Source: Caballeronia sp. dw_19 (GTDB taxonomy: Bacteria; Pseudomonadota; Gammaproteobacteria; Burkholderiales; Burkholderiaceae). Taken from it: 64,000 bases of DNA. Position numbers and translations under genes: made by a program. This document shows, piece by piece, positions 18,545 through 26,488 of the stretch. How positions within the stretch are numbered: the stretch's first letter is position 1; each line of letters starts with the position of its first letter. The notes under the pieces were generated by a model. The model had not been told where the DNA came from. It made no database searches and saw only the letters and a program-made list of their open reading frames with translations. The DNA is taken from NCBI RefSeq assembly GCF_018449515.1, contig NZ_JAAVUQ010000004.1, positions 1-64,000 on the forward strand, in the 5' to 3' direction.

Positions 18545-19363
18545 ATGTACGAGACTATCTATATCCGGCCGGAATCCCTGACCGAGGCCATTGCGCTTCT
18601 AGGCGAGCACGAGGAAGCGCGGCCGTTGTCCGGAGGCATGACCCTGATTCCCACGCTGAAGCAGCGCCTTGCCGCGCCGACGCATCTGCTGGATCTCGTG
18701 CGGCTGCCGGAACTGCGCGGCGTGCAGACAGCGAACGGTGTGCTGCGCATCGGCGCAAGTACCACTCACGCGAACGTCGCTGCATCGCCTGAGGTACGCC
18801 AGGCGATACCGGCGCTGGCGCAATTGGCGGGAATCATCGCCGATCCGCAAGTGCGCAATCGCGGCACGCTGGGCGGCTCCGTCGCGAATAACGATCCGGC
18901 GGCCGATTATCCGAGCGCCGTGCTCGCGCTCAACGCGATCGTCGTGACATCGGCAAGGCGGATCGCCGCCGATGACTTCTTTATCGATACCTTCGATACC
19001 GCGCTCGACGCAGGTGAGCTGATCACCGCAATCGAGTTCCCTGTTCCCGAGCGTGCAGCGTATGCGAAGTACCGGCATCCGGCGTCGGGTTATGCGGTGG
19101 TCGGCGTGTTTATCGCGCAGTTTCCCACGGGCATTCGCGTTGCAGTGACGGGCGCGGGGGCGTCGGTATTTCGCTGGTCCGACGCGGAAAGCGCGCTGGA
19201 AACGGACTGCTCCGATGCGGCCATCGACGCGCTTGAAGTCGATCCGTCGAATCTTCCCGACGATGCGAACGGCTCTGCCGCGTATCGTGCGCACCTTATA
19301 AAAACCTACACACGCCGCGCGCTTCACGCACTTTTGCAACCGCGCGGCGTCCAGTCAAACTAA
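18545..19363 (+). CDS. Molybdenum hydroxylase FAD-binding subunit (CoxM-like)
   Basis: The 272-residue medium subunit of a xanthine-oxidase-family hydroxylase; it would pass electrons from the iron-sulfur subunit to FAD. LSGGMTLIPTLKQRL (29-42) matches the first FAD motif, and DPQVRNRGTLGGSVANNDPAADYP (100-123) matches the second. GCAGGAGA precedes the ATG at 18545; the frame is open much further upstream but runs through the hydrolase gene. It begins a four-gene set (M, G, S, L) built as in carbon monoxide dehydrogenase-like enzymes. Confidence 0.9.
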   Translation: MYETIYIRPESLTEAIALLGEHEEARPLSGGMTLIPTLKQRLAAPTHLLDLVRLPELRGVQTANGVLRIGASTTHANVAASPEVRQAIPALAQLAGIIADPQVRNRGTLGGSVANNDPAADYPSAVLALNAIVVTSARRIAADDFFIDTFDTALDAGELITAIEFPVPERAAYAKYRHPASGYAVVGVFIAQFPTGIRVAVTGAGASVFRWSDAESALETDCSDAAIDALEVDPSNLPDDANGSAAYRAHLIKTYTRRALHALLQPRGVQSN

Positions 19364-19376
19364 TCAGGAGACGAAC

Positions 19377-19829
19377 ATGGAATTTACCGGATCGCAGACT
19401 ATTGCGGCGCCGCGCGAACTGGTGTGGAAAGGCTTGAACGACCCCGCCGTCTTACAGGCGTGCGTACCCGGATGCGAGGCATTCACGCCGGTCAGCGACG
19501 ACGAATATGCGGCGGTCGTGGTGGCATCGGTCGGTCCCGTCAAGGCGCGCTTCAAGGGCACGCTGGTGTTGTCGGAACGAGTCGAACTCGAGGGCTACAA
19601 GATCGTCGGCGGCGGCGAAGGCGGGATCGCCGGCTTCGGCAAGATGACTGCCACGGTCACGCTCGCGGATGCAGCCGAAGGCACCCTGCTCACCTATGTT
19701 GCCGACGCGCAAGTTGGCGGCAAGCTGGCCCAGATCGGCTCGCGCCTCGTGACGTCGGTCGCCAACAAACTCGCCGCCGAGTTCTTCAAGCGGTTCAACG
19801 CCAACATAAGTGAAGCCGTCGTCAAGTAA
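19377..19829 (+). CDS. CoxG/SRPBCC family protein
   Basis: A 150-residue SRPBCC-fold protein of the carbon monoxide dehydrogenase subunit G family (MEFTGSQTIAAPRELVWKGL; LQACVPGCEAF; GGGEGGIAGFGKMTATVTL). In CO dehydrogenase clusters CoxG has been tied to membrane recruitment of the enzyme. In aromatic hydroxylase clusters the role is less clear. The gene follows the FAD subunit by 13 bases with AGGAGA before its ATG, and lies between the FAD and iron-sulfur genes, so it is part of the same unit. Confidence 0.86.
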   Translation: MEFTGSQTIAAPRELVWKGLNDPAVLQACVPGCEAFTPVSDDEYAAVVVASVGPVKARFKGTLVLSERVELEGYKIVGGGEGGIAGFGKMTATVTLADAAEGTLLTYVADAQVGGKLAQIGSRLVTSVANKLAAEFFKRFNANISEAVVK

Positions 19830-19898
19830 CGCGTTGCGGTGCATAAGCCGGTGCATGTGGTCGGCTCACTGCGTTCGTTCAAGGAACACAAACAAATC

Positions 19899-20402
19899 AT
19901 GATCGAAGTTCAACTGCAGGTGAACGGCGCCGACGTTCGCTACAAGGTGCCTGACCATACCTTGCTCGTCGAGTTTCTACGCCAGAATTGCCGGCTGACT
20001 GGCACCCACGTTGGCTGCGACACGAGCCAGTGCGGCGCGTGCACGGTCAATCTCGATGGCGTCGCGGTGAAGTCCTGCACCATCCTCGCGGCGCAGGCGA
20101 GCGGCGGCAGCGTGGTCACGGTCGAGGGGCTCGCCGCGCCGGAGGGCAAGACGCTTCATCCTGTGCAAGACGCGTTCGTACAGTGTCACGGGTTGCAGTG
20201 CGGGTTCTGCACACCCGGCATGATCATGGCGGTGGACTTCTACCTCCGAAAGCCGCCTTCGCTCAGTGAAGCCAATATTTGCCACGCGCTGGAAGGCAAT
20301 ATCTGCCGCTGTACGGGCTATGTGAACATCATCGAATCGGTGCGGCACGCCGCGCGGGAGATGTACCCGGAACTCGAAGCAGCGGGGAGCGGCAAGTCAT
20401 GA
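19899..20402 (+). CDS. Molybdenum hydroxylase 2Fe-2S subunit (CoxS-like)
   Basis: A 167-residue small subunit with two 2Fe-2S clusters. Cysteines 40, 45, 48 and 60 form the plant-ferredoxin-type site (VGCDTSQCGACTVNLDG...C). Cysteines 101, 104, 136 and 138 form the helical site (QCGFCTPGM ... ICRCTGY). The ATG at 19899 gives the standard N-terminus MIEVQLQVNG; an earlier GTG in frame is less likely. The stop overlaps the start of the large subunit by ATGA. It carries electrons from the molybdenum site to FAD. Confidence 0.93.
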   Translation: MIEVQLQVNGADVRYKVPDHTLLVEFLRQNCRLTGTHVGCDTSQCGACTVNLDGVAVKSCTILAAQASGGSVVTVEGLAAPEGKTLHPVQDAFVQCHGLQCGFCTPGMIMAVDFYLRKPPSLSEANICHALEGNICRCTGYVNIIESVRHAAREMYPELEAAGSGKS

Positions 20403-22750
20403 TCGGCAAACCTATTCCACGCGTGGAAGACCGGCGCTTCGTAACAGGCCAGGGCAACTACACCGACGATATCAACGTCGACGGCCAGGCACACGCCGCG
20501 TTTCTGCGCTCGCCGCATGCCCATGCACATTTGCGCTCGATCGACATCACGGCGGCCGTCGAGGCGCCCGGCGTTCTCGCCGTGCTGCTCGGCCAGGATT
20601 ATCTGGACGCGGGCTTTAGAGGCGTGGATCACATCCCCAATCCGGCCGATGCCGTGATCTCGTCGCAGCCCGCCTTCCTCACGTCCAGCACGGGCGCGAT
20701 CTTCAACCAGCGCCACATCCCGCTGCCGATCGACAAGGTGCGCTATGTCGGCGAGGCAATCGCCATGGTCATCGCCGAGACGCCGCTTCAGGCACGCAAC
20801 GCGACCGAGTTGATCGACGTGGATTACGACGTGATCGACGCAGTCGTGCACGGCGCCGATGCAATGCAACCGCAGGCGCCACAGCTTTGGGACGGAGCGC
20901 CGGGAAACCTGTGCTTCCAGACCCAGATCGGCGACCGCGAAGCCGCGCAAAAAATTATCGCTAAAGCATTTCTCGTCGTGCGGCGCGAGTTTCATAACAG
21001 CCGCCTCGTCAACTGCCAGATGGAGCCGCGCAGTGCTATCGGCTGCTACGACGCAACTGCCGAAACGTACACGCTGATCTCGGGCAGTCAGGGCGCGGTG
21101 CGCCAGAAGCTGTGCATTGCGGCCGCGCTCAACGTGCCGCCCGCCAGCTTGCGCGTGGTGTGTCCGGACACCGGCGGCGGCTTCGGGCCGCGCTCGTTTG
21201 TCTACGTCGAGCAGATTGCGGTGGTCTGGGCGGCGCGTCACGTCGCGCGTCCCGTCAAATGGACGAGCGATCGCAGCGAAGCGTTTCTGTCCGACTATCA
21301 GGGACGCGACCAGATCATTCGTTCTGCGATCGGCTTCTCGAAGGAGGGACGCATTCTCGCCATCGACAACGAATGGATCGGCAATGTCGGCGCACACACC
21401 GTCTCCTATGTGCCGATGTCCAACGGCACACGCATCATGACAACTGTCTACGACGTGCCCGTGGCCGCTGTACATGTCAGCGCCGTCCTGACCAATACGG
21501 TGCCCACGGCGCCGTATCGCGGCGCCGGCCGGCCTGAAGCCACGCATGTGATCGAGCGCATGCTCGATCTGGCGGCGCTTGAATTAGGCATTGAACGCGC
21601 CGAGTTGCGCCGGCGCAATCTTGTCACGCACGACAAGCTGCCGTATCGGAGTCCGATGGGCCTCACCTATGACAGCGGCGATTTCATGCGCAACATGGAA
21701 CGCGCGCTCGAACTCGCCGACTGGAACGGTTTCCCCGCGCGACGCGACGCGTCCAGCGCGAATGGGCGCTTACGGGGAATCGGCATGGCGAATTACATCG
21801 AGTCGCCGGTGGGCGCGCCGCGTGAACGCATCGAGATGACGGTCTTGCCGGAAGGCATGGTGGATCTCGTGTCAGGCACGCAATCCACCGGGCAAGGTCA
21901 CGAAACCACCTTCGCACAAGTGGTCGCGCAATATCTCGGCGTACCCATGTCGGCCGTGCGATTGCGCACCGGCGACACGGCATTCGTGAGCATCGGCGGC
22001 GGCAGTCATTCGGACCGGACCATGCGGCTGGGCGGCATGTTGCTCGTCGATACCTCCTCGCAGATTGTCGCCCACGGCAAGCGTATAGCGGCTGCGCTCT
22101 TCCATACGACGCCGGAATGCATCGACTTCGCCGAGGGCAGGTTCAGCCACCCCGCTTCGGGTCAGCAAGCGAGTCTCTTCGCGCTCGCGGGCCACGTGGC
22201 GTCCGACGGCATGCCCGGCGATCCGTCGATCAAGAAGCTCTACGCCGAAGCCGAATTCAACGGACGTGTACCCGCGCACCCCACGGGCGCGGCGATCTGC
22301 GAACTCGAGGTGGACCCGGATACCGGCATTGTCGCGTTGCTCAACTACACATCGGTCGACGATGTCGGCCAGCCGATCAATCCGCTTATCGTCGAAGGCC
22401 AGGTGCATGGCGGACTTGCGCAAGGCATTGGCCAGGCGTTGTCGGAAGGCTGCTATCTCGATCGCGACAGCGGGCAAGTGCTGACCGGTTCATACATGGA
22501 CTACGGCATGCCGCGCGCCGGCAGCGTCCCGCCGCTGCGCGTCGAGCTCACGGAAGACCCGACGAGCGGTAATCCGCTACGGGTCAAAGGTGGCGGCGAG
22601 AGCGGCATCACGCCCGCCACGGCGACCATCTTCAACGCGCTCGCCGATGCCCTTAGACCCTTCGGCAACGACGAACTCGCCATGCCCGCCACGCCTGTCG
22701 TGGTGTGGGAATTCATTCATCGCAAGCAAGGAAGCGCTCATGTCATCTGA
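20399..22750 (+). CDS. Molybdenum hydroxylase large subunit (xanthine oxidase family, Mo-MCD)
   Basis: The 783-residue catalytic subunit binding molybdopterin cytosine dinucleotide. PIPRVEDRRFVTGQGNYTDDI at the N-terminus, CPDTGGGFGPR, and the C-terminal KGGGESG with E734, the conserved catalytic glutamate, are present. The active-site loop reads APYRGAGRPEA, so the copper-binding cysteine motif of aerobic CO dehydrogenase (AYRCSFR) is absent. This is therefore a hydroxylase of an aromatic, heteroaromatic or acyl-CoA substrate, inserting oxygen from water. No maturation gene (xdhC or coxDEF type) is present in the window. Confidence 0.92.
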   Translation: MIGKPIPRVEDRRFVTGQGNYTDDINVDGQAHAAFLRSPHAHAHLRSIDITAAVEAPGVLAVLLGQDYLDAGFRGVDHIPNPADAVISSQPAFLTSSTGAIFNQRHIPLPIDKVRYVGEAIAMVIAETPLQARNATELIDVDYDVIDAVVHGADAMQPQAPQLWDGAPGNLCFQTQIGDREAAQKIIAKAFLVVRREFHNSRLVNCQMEPRSAIGCYDATAETYTLISGSQGAVRQKLCIAAALNVPPASLRVVCPDTGGGFGPRSFVYVEQIAVVWAARHVARPVKWTSDRSEAFLSDYQGRDQIIRSAIGFSKEGRILAIDNEWIGNVGAHTVSYVPMSNGTRIMTTVYDVPVAAVHVSAVLTNTVPTAPYRGAGRPEATHVIERMLDLAALELGIERAELRRRNLVTHDKLPYRSPMGLTYDSGDFMRNMERALELADWNGFPARRDASSANGRLRGIGMANYIESPVGAPRERIEMTVLPEGMVDLVSGTQSTGQGHETTFAQVVAQYLGVPMSAVRLRTGDTAFVSIGGGSHSDRTMRLGGMLLVDTSSQIVAHGKRIAAALFHTTPECIDFAEGRFSHPASGQQASLFALAGHVASDGMPGDPSIKKLYAEAEFNGRVPAHPTGAAICELEVDPDTGIVALLNYTSVDDVGQPINPLIVEGQVHGGLAQGIGQALSEGCYLDRDSGQVLTGSYMDYGMPRAGSVPPLRVELTEDPTSGNPLRVKGGGESGITPATATIFNALADALRPFGNDELAMPATPVVVWEFIHRKQGSAHVI

Positions 22751-23465
22751 ACTCGTTTCAATCCAGCGCCATGGCGACGTGCTCGACGTCGTGCTCGATC
22801 GTCCGGACAACGGCAACCGGCTCAACGCCACCATGAGCACGGCAATCATAGACGCTATCAGCCATCTCGACGACGCCGTGAAGCTCGTGCGCATCCGCAG
22901 CAGTGGCGCTGATTTCTGCACGGGCAGGGAGTCGCCCATGCCCGCTGCCGACTCCAGGCCCTCCGCCGAAACGCTGCGGCGGATCGTGGCCGCGCCGCCG
23001 CTCGAACTCTACGATGCACTCAAGGCCGTGCGCGTGCCGGTGCTGGCCATCGTGCGCGGCCGGGCGATTGGTGTAGGCTGCGCGCTGGCCGGCGTGTGCG
23101 ATCTCACGCTGAGCGCCGACGACGCGATCTACCAGATTCCCGAAATGGAACGCGACATTCCGCCGACGCTCGTCATGTCCGCCTTGATTGGCCGCGTGCC
23201 GTTGAAAACGGTTGCGCACATGGTGCTTAGCCGCGCCTCGCTGAGCGCAACGCAAGCGCTGCAAGCGGGGTTGATCAGCCACGTGGTGGCGTCGGGTGAA
23301 CTGGATGCCGAAGCCGACGCGCTCACGGCGACCCTTTTGACATGCAGCGCCGTCACGCTGCGCGCCGTGAAGCAGTTCCTGCATCTGGCGCCGGAAATGC
23401 CGGCCGCGAGCGCCAGCGGTTTTGCAGCGCATCTGGCCGCCACGGCTTTATCGGCACGTTTCTGA
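22740..23465 (+). CDS. Crotonase-fold protein lacking one catalytic Glu
   Basis: A 241-residue enoyl-CoA hydratase/isomerase-family protein whose ATG lies inside the 3' end of the large-subunit gene (11-base overlap). The oxyanion segments IRSSGADFCTGRES and VRGRAIGVGCALAG are recognisable. The first catalytic glutamate of hydratases (GG-x-ELA) is replaced by A115 (GVGCALA), while E135 in IPEMERDIPP is kept. Single-Glu crotonases are usually isomerases, hydrolases or other variants rather than classic hydratases. Coupling to the molybdenum enzyme suggests a CoA ester or a similar intermediate at that step. Confidence 0.83.
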   Translation: MSSELVSIQRHGDVLDVVLDRPDNGNRLNATMSTAIIDAISHLDDAVKLVRIRSSGADFCTGRESPMPAADSRPSAETLRRIVAAPPLELYDALKAVRVPVLAIVRGRAIGVGCALAGVCDLTLSADDAIYQIPEMERDIPPTLVMSALIGRVPLKTVAHMVLSRASLSATQALQAGLISHVVASGELDAEADALTATLLTCSAVTLRAVKQFLHLAPEMPAASASGFAAHLAATALSARF

Positions 23466-23530
23466 ATGGCGGGTCACGTACTCGACATTGAACCAAAGTT
23501 GAACCCGAGTTGAACTAAAGGACTACGACA

Positions 23531-25096
23531 TTGAAACCCCGCGCTGAGATTCCACACACCGCAACCGGCGCGAGCGCGCCCGATCTGGAACGGTTCGGGC
23601 TGCGCCGCTTTCTCGAATCACTCGATGGGGACGAACTCGAGCGTCACGACAATCCGGTGGAACTAGCCGACATAGCAGCGCTGATGGAAGGCAACGCGCG
23701 CGCGGTCTGGATCAGCCGGCCATCGGGCGACAGCATCTCGCTCGCCGGCAATGTGACCGCGAGCCGGTCGCGCCTCGCCAAGGCCTTCGACACCACGCCG
23801 GACAAGTTGCTCGACGTCGTGCGCGAGCGTTTGCGTTCCAAGGGGCAACTCGTGGAAGTGAGTCGCGAGGAAGCGCCCGTTCAACAAGTCGTGCTCACCG
23901 GCGATGAATGTGATTTCACCAAGCTGCCCATTCATCTTCAACACGATCTCGATGGCGCACCGTATGTATCGGCATCGATTGATTTTGTCGTTGATCCGGA
24001 GTCCGGATGGACCAACGTCGGCGTGCGGCGCCTGATGCTGCGCGGTCGCCGCACCGCAGGGATCGATCTGGTGGCGCCGTCGGACCTGCGCGCCATTGCC
24101 ATCGCGCACGCCAAACGCGGCGAACGCTTGCCGATCGCATTTGCCGTCGGCACGCATCCGATCGATCACGTTGGCGCCACCATGCGAATCCCCGCCGATG
24201 AACTGGAACTCGTTGCCGCGCTGCGGGGCGCGCCGATGGGCGTCGTCAAATGCGTGACCAGCGACCTGCGCGTGCCCGCCGATGCCGAGTTCATCCTCGA
24301 AGGCTATCTCGACGAACGCGGCCATTCAGACCCCGAAGGCCCCTACGGCGAATTTCTCGGCTACTACGGCGGCATCAAGACGAATCCGGTGTTTCACCTC
24401 ACCGCCATCACGCATCGTCGCAACGCGATATTTCAGACCTGCACCATCGGTGGCCGCAGCATGGCGCGCACCGATACCGCCCAGCTCGCGGCGTTGCGAA
24501 CCGAAGTCACCGTCTGGCGCGCACTCGAAACCGCCGTGCGCGAAGTCACGGCGGTCTATGCCGGACCCGCGACCGGCGGCATGTTCAACGTGCGCGTCGC
24601 CATGCAGCAGCGTGTGCCGGGCGAAGCACGCAACGCGATCGCCGCCGTGTTCGCGTCGCTCGCCAACGTGAAGCATGTGTTCGTCGTGGACCCGGATATT
24701 GATATCTTCTCCGACGAACAAATGGACTGGGCGCTCGCTACCCGCTTCCAGGCGGACCGTGACCTGGTGTTGCAAAGCGGCCTGCGAGCCATGCCGCTCG
24801 ATCCTTCGCTCAACGGCGCCACGCAGACCGCGAAGGCCGGCTTCGATCTCACCTTGCCGTTGCTCAAGCCCGGCACGCAACGTTCGCTCGAACATCGCGT
24901 GCCAACGCCGCCGGCCTATGCGGGCGCGCGTTTTGAATCGCTGGAAGCAGCGCTCGACGACGGGCCGAAGCGCTTCGTCGATTTGATGGCGGCAACCGGC
25001 ACGCGGGATGGCCGTGAAATAGTGCGCTGGCTGGAAGATGTCGCAGCGAAGCGCCCGCTCAACCGCGATGAAGAAGGGCGTTACGGGTTTGCGTGA
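23531..25096 (+). CDS. ubiD: UbiD-family prFMN-dependent (de)carboxylase
   Basis: A 521-residue UbiD-type enzyme that would decarboxylate (or carboxylate) an aromatic, heteroaromatic or alpha,beta-unsaturated acid using prenylated FMN. The prFMN and Mn/K site is visible as N162 and R167 in TNVGVRR, and the catalytic acid pair as E269 and E274 in PEGPYGEFLGYYGG; the spacing matches the E-R-E network of Fdc1. The start is a TTG at 23531 with AAAGGA 8 bases upstream. The UbiX-type partner is encoded at 13772. Within this cluster it may remove the carboxyl group that the monooxygenase or molybdenum enzyme prepares. Pyrrole-carboxylate and aryl-carboxylate decarboxylases are equally plausible. Confidence 0.9.
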   Translation: MKPRAEIPHTATGASAPDLERFGLRRFLESLDGDELERHDNPVELADIAALMEGNARAVWISRPSGDSISLAGNVTASRSRLAKAFDTTPDKLLDVVRERLRSKGQLVEVSREEAPVQQVVLTGDECDFTKLPIHLQHDLDGAPYVSASIDFVVDPESGWTNVGVRRLMLRGRRTAGIDLVAPSDLRAIAIAHAKRGERLPIAFAVGTHPIDHVGATMRIPADELELVAALRGAPMGVVKCVTSDLRVPADAEFILEGYLDERGHSDPEGPYGEFLGYYGGIKTNPVFHLTAITHRRNAIFQTCTIGGRSMARTDTAQLAALRTEVTVWRALETAVREVTAVYAGPATGGMFNVRVAMQQRVPGEARNAIAAVFASLANVKHVFVVDPDIDIFSDEQMDWALATRFQADRDLVLQSGLRAMPLDPSLNGATQTAKAGFDLTLPLLKPGTQRSLEHRVPTPPAYAGARFESLEAALDDGPKRFVDLMAATGTRDGREIVRWLEDVAAKRPLNRDEEGRYGFA

Positions 25097-25233
25097 AGGC
25101 GATGCGCCAGTAAAGAGTTGAGATCAGGGCTGAGGCGCATTGGCTGCGCCTCGCCTGAGCGGTTCGTGTGCCGGCGGGACGAGTAGAATTCACACACGCT
25201 CGGATCGTCCGATACACGAAGGAAACGTCTCAG

Positions 25234-26142
25234 ATGAATTTGTCCCTCAAGCAGCTCAAGGTTTTTCTCGGCGTTGCAAACGCATCCAGCTTCACCAAGA
25301 CCGCGCAGAGCATGCACCTGAGCCAGGCCGCGCTCAGTGCCATCATCCGCGAACTCGAAACGCAATTGCAATGCCGCTTGCTCGAGCGGACCACGCGCAC
25401 GGTGGCGCTGACCGATGCGGGCCGGATGTTTTTTCCAACCGCGGTCAAGATCGTGGAGACCCTGGAAAAGTCGGTCATCGAGTTGAACGAACTTGGCCGC
25501 CAGAAGCAGGCTTCTCTGCTGCTCGGATGCACGCCGATGATCGCCGCGAGCTTGATGCCGCCTGTTCTTGCCCGCTTCGCACAAGCGCATCCGCAATCGC
25601 AGATCGAACTCGTCGACCGGCCACCGTCAGAGTTGCACCGAATGGTGGAGGAAGGCGATCTGGATGCCGCGTTTGGCATCTTCTTCTCCCAGCTCTCGGG
25701 AATCGACCGCGTTCCGCTGTTTCCCGTGCAGTTGGTGGCCGTTTCGGCGCTGGATAACTCCAGGGTAGGACATGCCACGGAAGGTAACTGGCGTGCGCTG
25801 GACGGTGTGCCGCTGATTACGTTGCCGAAGGACAACCCTTTGCAAAGACTGATCGAGGCGACGCTTGCCAAGGAAGAAGTGACCTCTGGAAAACGCATCG
25901 TGGTCGCTCATATGCAGACGGCGATCGCCATGGCCCATGCGGGGCTCGGCGTCGCCGTCATGCCCTCGTTCTGCGAACACATCTGCCAGCACTATCGGGT
26001 GCGCGTCGATCAGATGCGTCCCGCAGTCGAGTTCTCGTTCTATCGCATCACGCGCGCCGGCCGGGGTGAGCTCACCGTGCTCGATCAATTCAGCGAAATG
26101 TTCGCTCAAGCCGCGCAACGCCGCCCGGTCGGCCCCGCTTGA
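25234..26142 (+). CDS. LysR-family transcriptional regulator
   Basis: A 302-residue LysR regulator. The N-terminal winged helix (LKQLKVFLGVANASSFTKTAQSMHLSQAALSAIIRELETQL) is classic, followed by a periplasmic-binding-like effector domain from about residue 90. GAAGGAAAC precedes the ATG at 25234; the frame extends upstream without a ribosome site. It is the last gene of the plus-strand catabolic run, 137 bases after ubiD. The likely targets are the repeated modules at 13600 and 14572, and the effector would be a pathway acid. Confidence 0.9.
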   Translation: MNLSLKQLKVFLGVANASSFTKTAQSMHLSQAALSAIIRELETQLQCRLLERTTRTVALTDAGRMFFPTAVKIVETLEKSVIELNELGRQKQASLLLGCTPMIAASLMPPVLARFAQAHPQSQIELVDRPPSELHRMVEEGDLDAAFGIFFSQLSGIDRVPLFPVQLVAVSALDNSRVGHATEGNWRALDGVPLITLPKDNPLQRLIEATLAKEEVTSGKRIVVAHMQTAIAMAHAGLGVAVMPSFCEHICQHYRVRVDQMRPAVEFSFYRITRAGRGELTVLDQFSEMFAQAAQRRPVGPA

Positions 26143-26488
26143 GAGGTCGCCGGTTGTCCGTTTGCGTCATTCTCAGCTTTGATTGACTAGTCGCCAGATG
26201 GCTTCTATCCGCAATTTTTCGCGCGGGTGTTGTCATCTGGCAAAAACATCATACGTTTGTCGCACCAACGATTACGCATCGTTATCGGTCACTCCAATGG
26301 ACGACCCGTCATGCCGTCGAGCAACGTGGCGCAACAATTCCAGCGCGACGGCACTGACAGGGGTATCGGATACATTAATAAGGAATGCGATGAATAAGTC
26401 GCGATGTGCACCCGTCGTTGCTGCCCATAAGACATTGAGTGCCGGTGCCGACGAGGAACGCGAACGCATCCTCGTCGGCCTCACCCGG
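26143..26488. other. Convergent intergenic region, no supported gene
   Basis: This gap lies between the convergent LysR and porin genes. An 8-bp inverted repeat GCCAGATG (26193-26200) / CATCTGGC (26234-26241) spans a 33-base loop with no U-tract on either strand. A plus-strand frame crosses the region but has no domain and reads through the porin hairpin. I see no gene here. Confidence 0.5.
26447..26479 (-). terminator. Strong hairpin just downstream of the porin stop
   Basis: An 11-bp perfect stem (GCCGACGAGGA / TCCTCGTCGGC) with an 11-base loop begins 9 bases after the porin stop on the minus strand. There is no U-run after it, so it may be a 3' stabilising hairpin or a Rho-assisted end rather than a classical intrinsic terminator. 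Confidence 0.5.

Noticed and set aside
20399..22750. Aerobic CO dehydrogenase (coxL)
   Set aside because: The active-site loop lacks the Cys-containing CO dehydrogenase motif and has the RGAGRPE form of other hydroxylases.
26193..26241. An 8-bp inverted repeat with a 33-base loop as a terminator
   Set aside because: The loop is too long and no U-tract follows on either strand.
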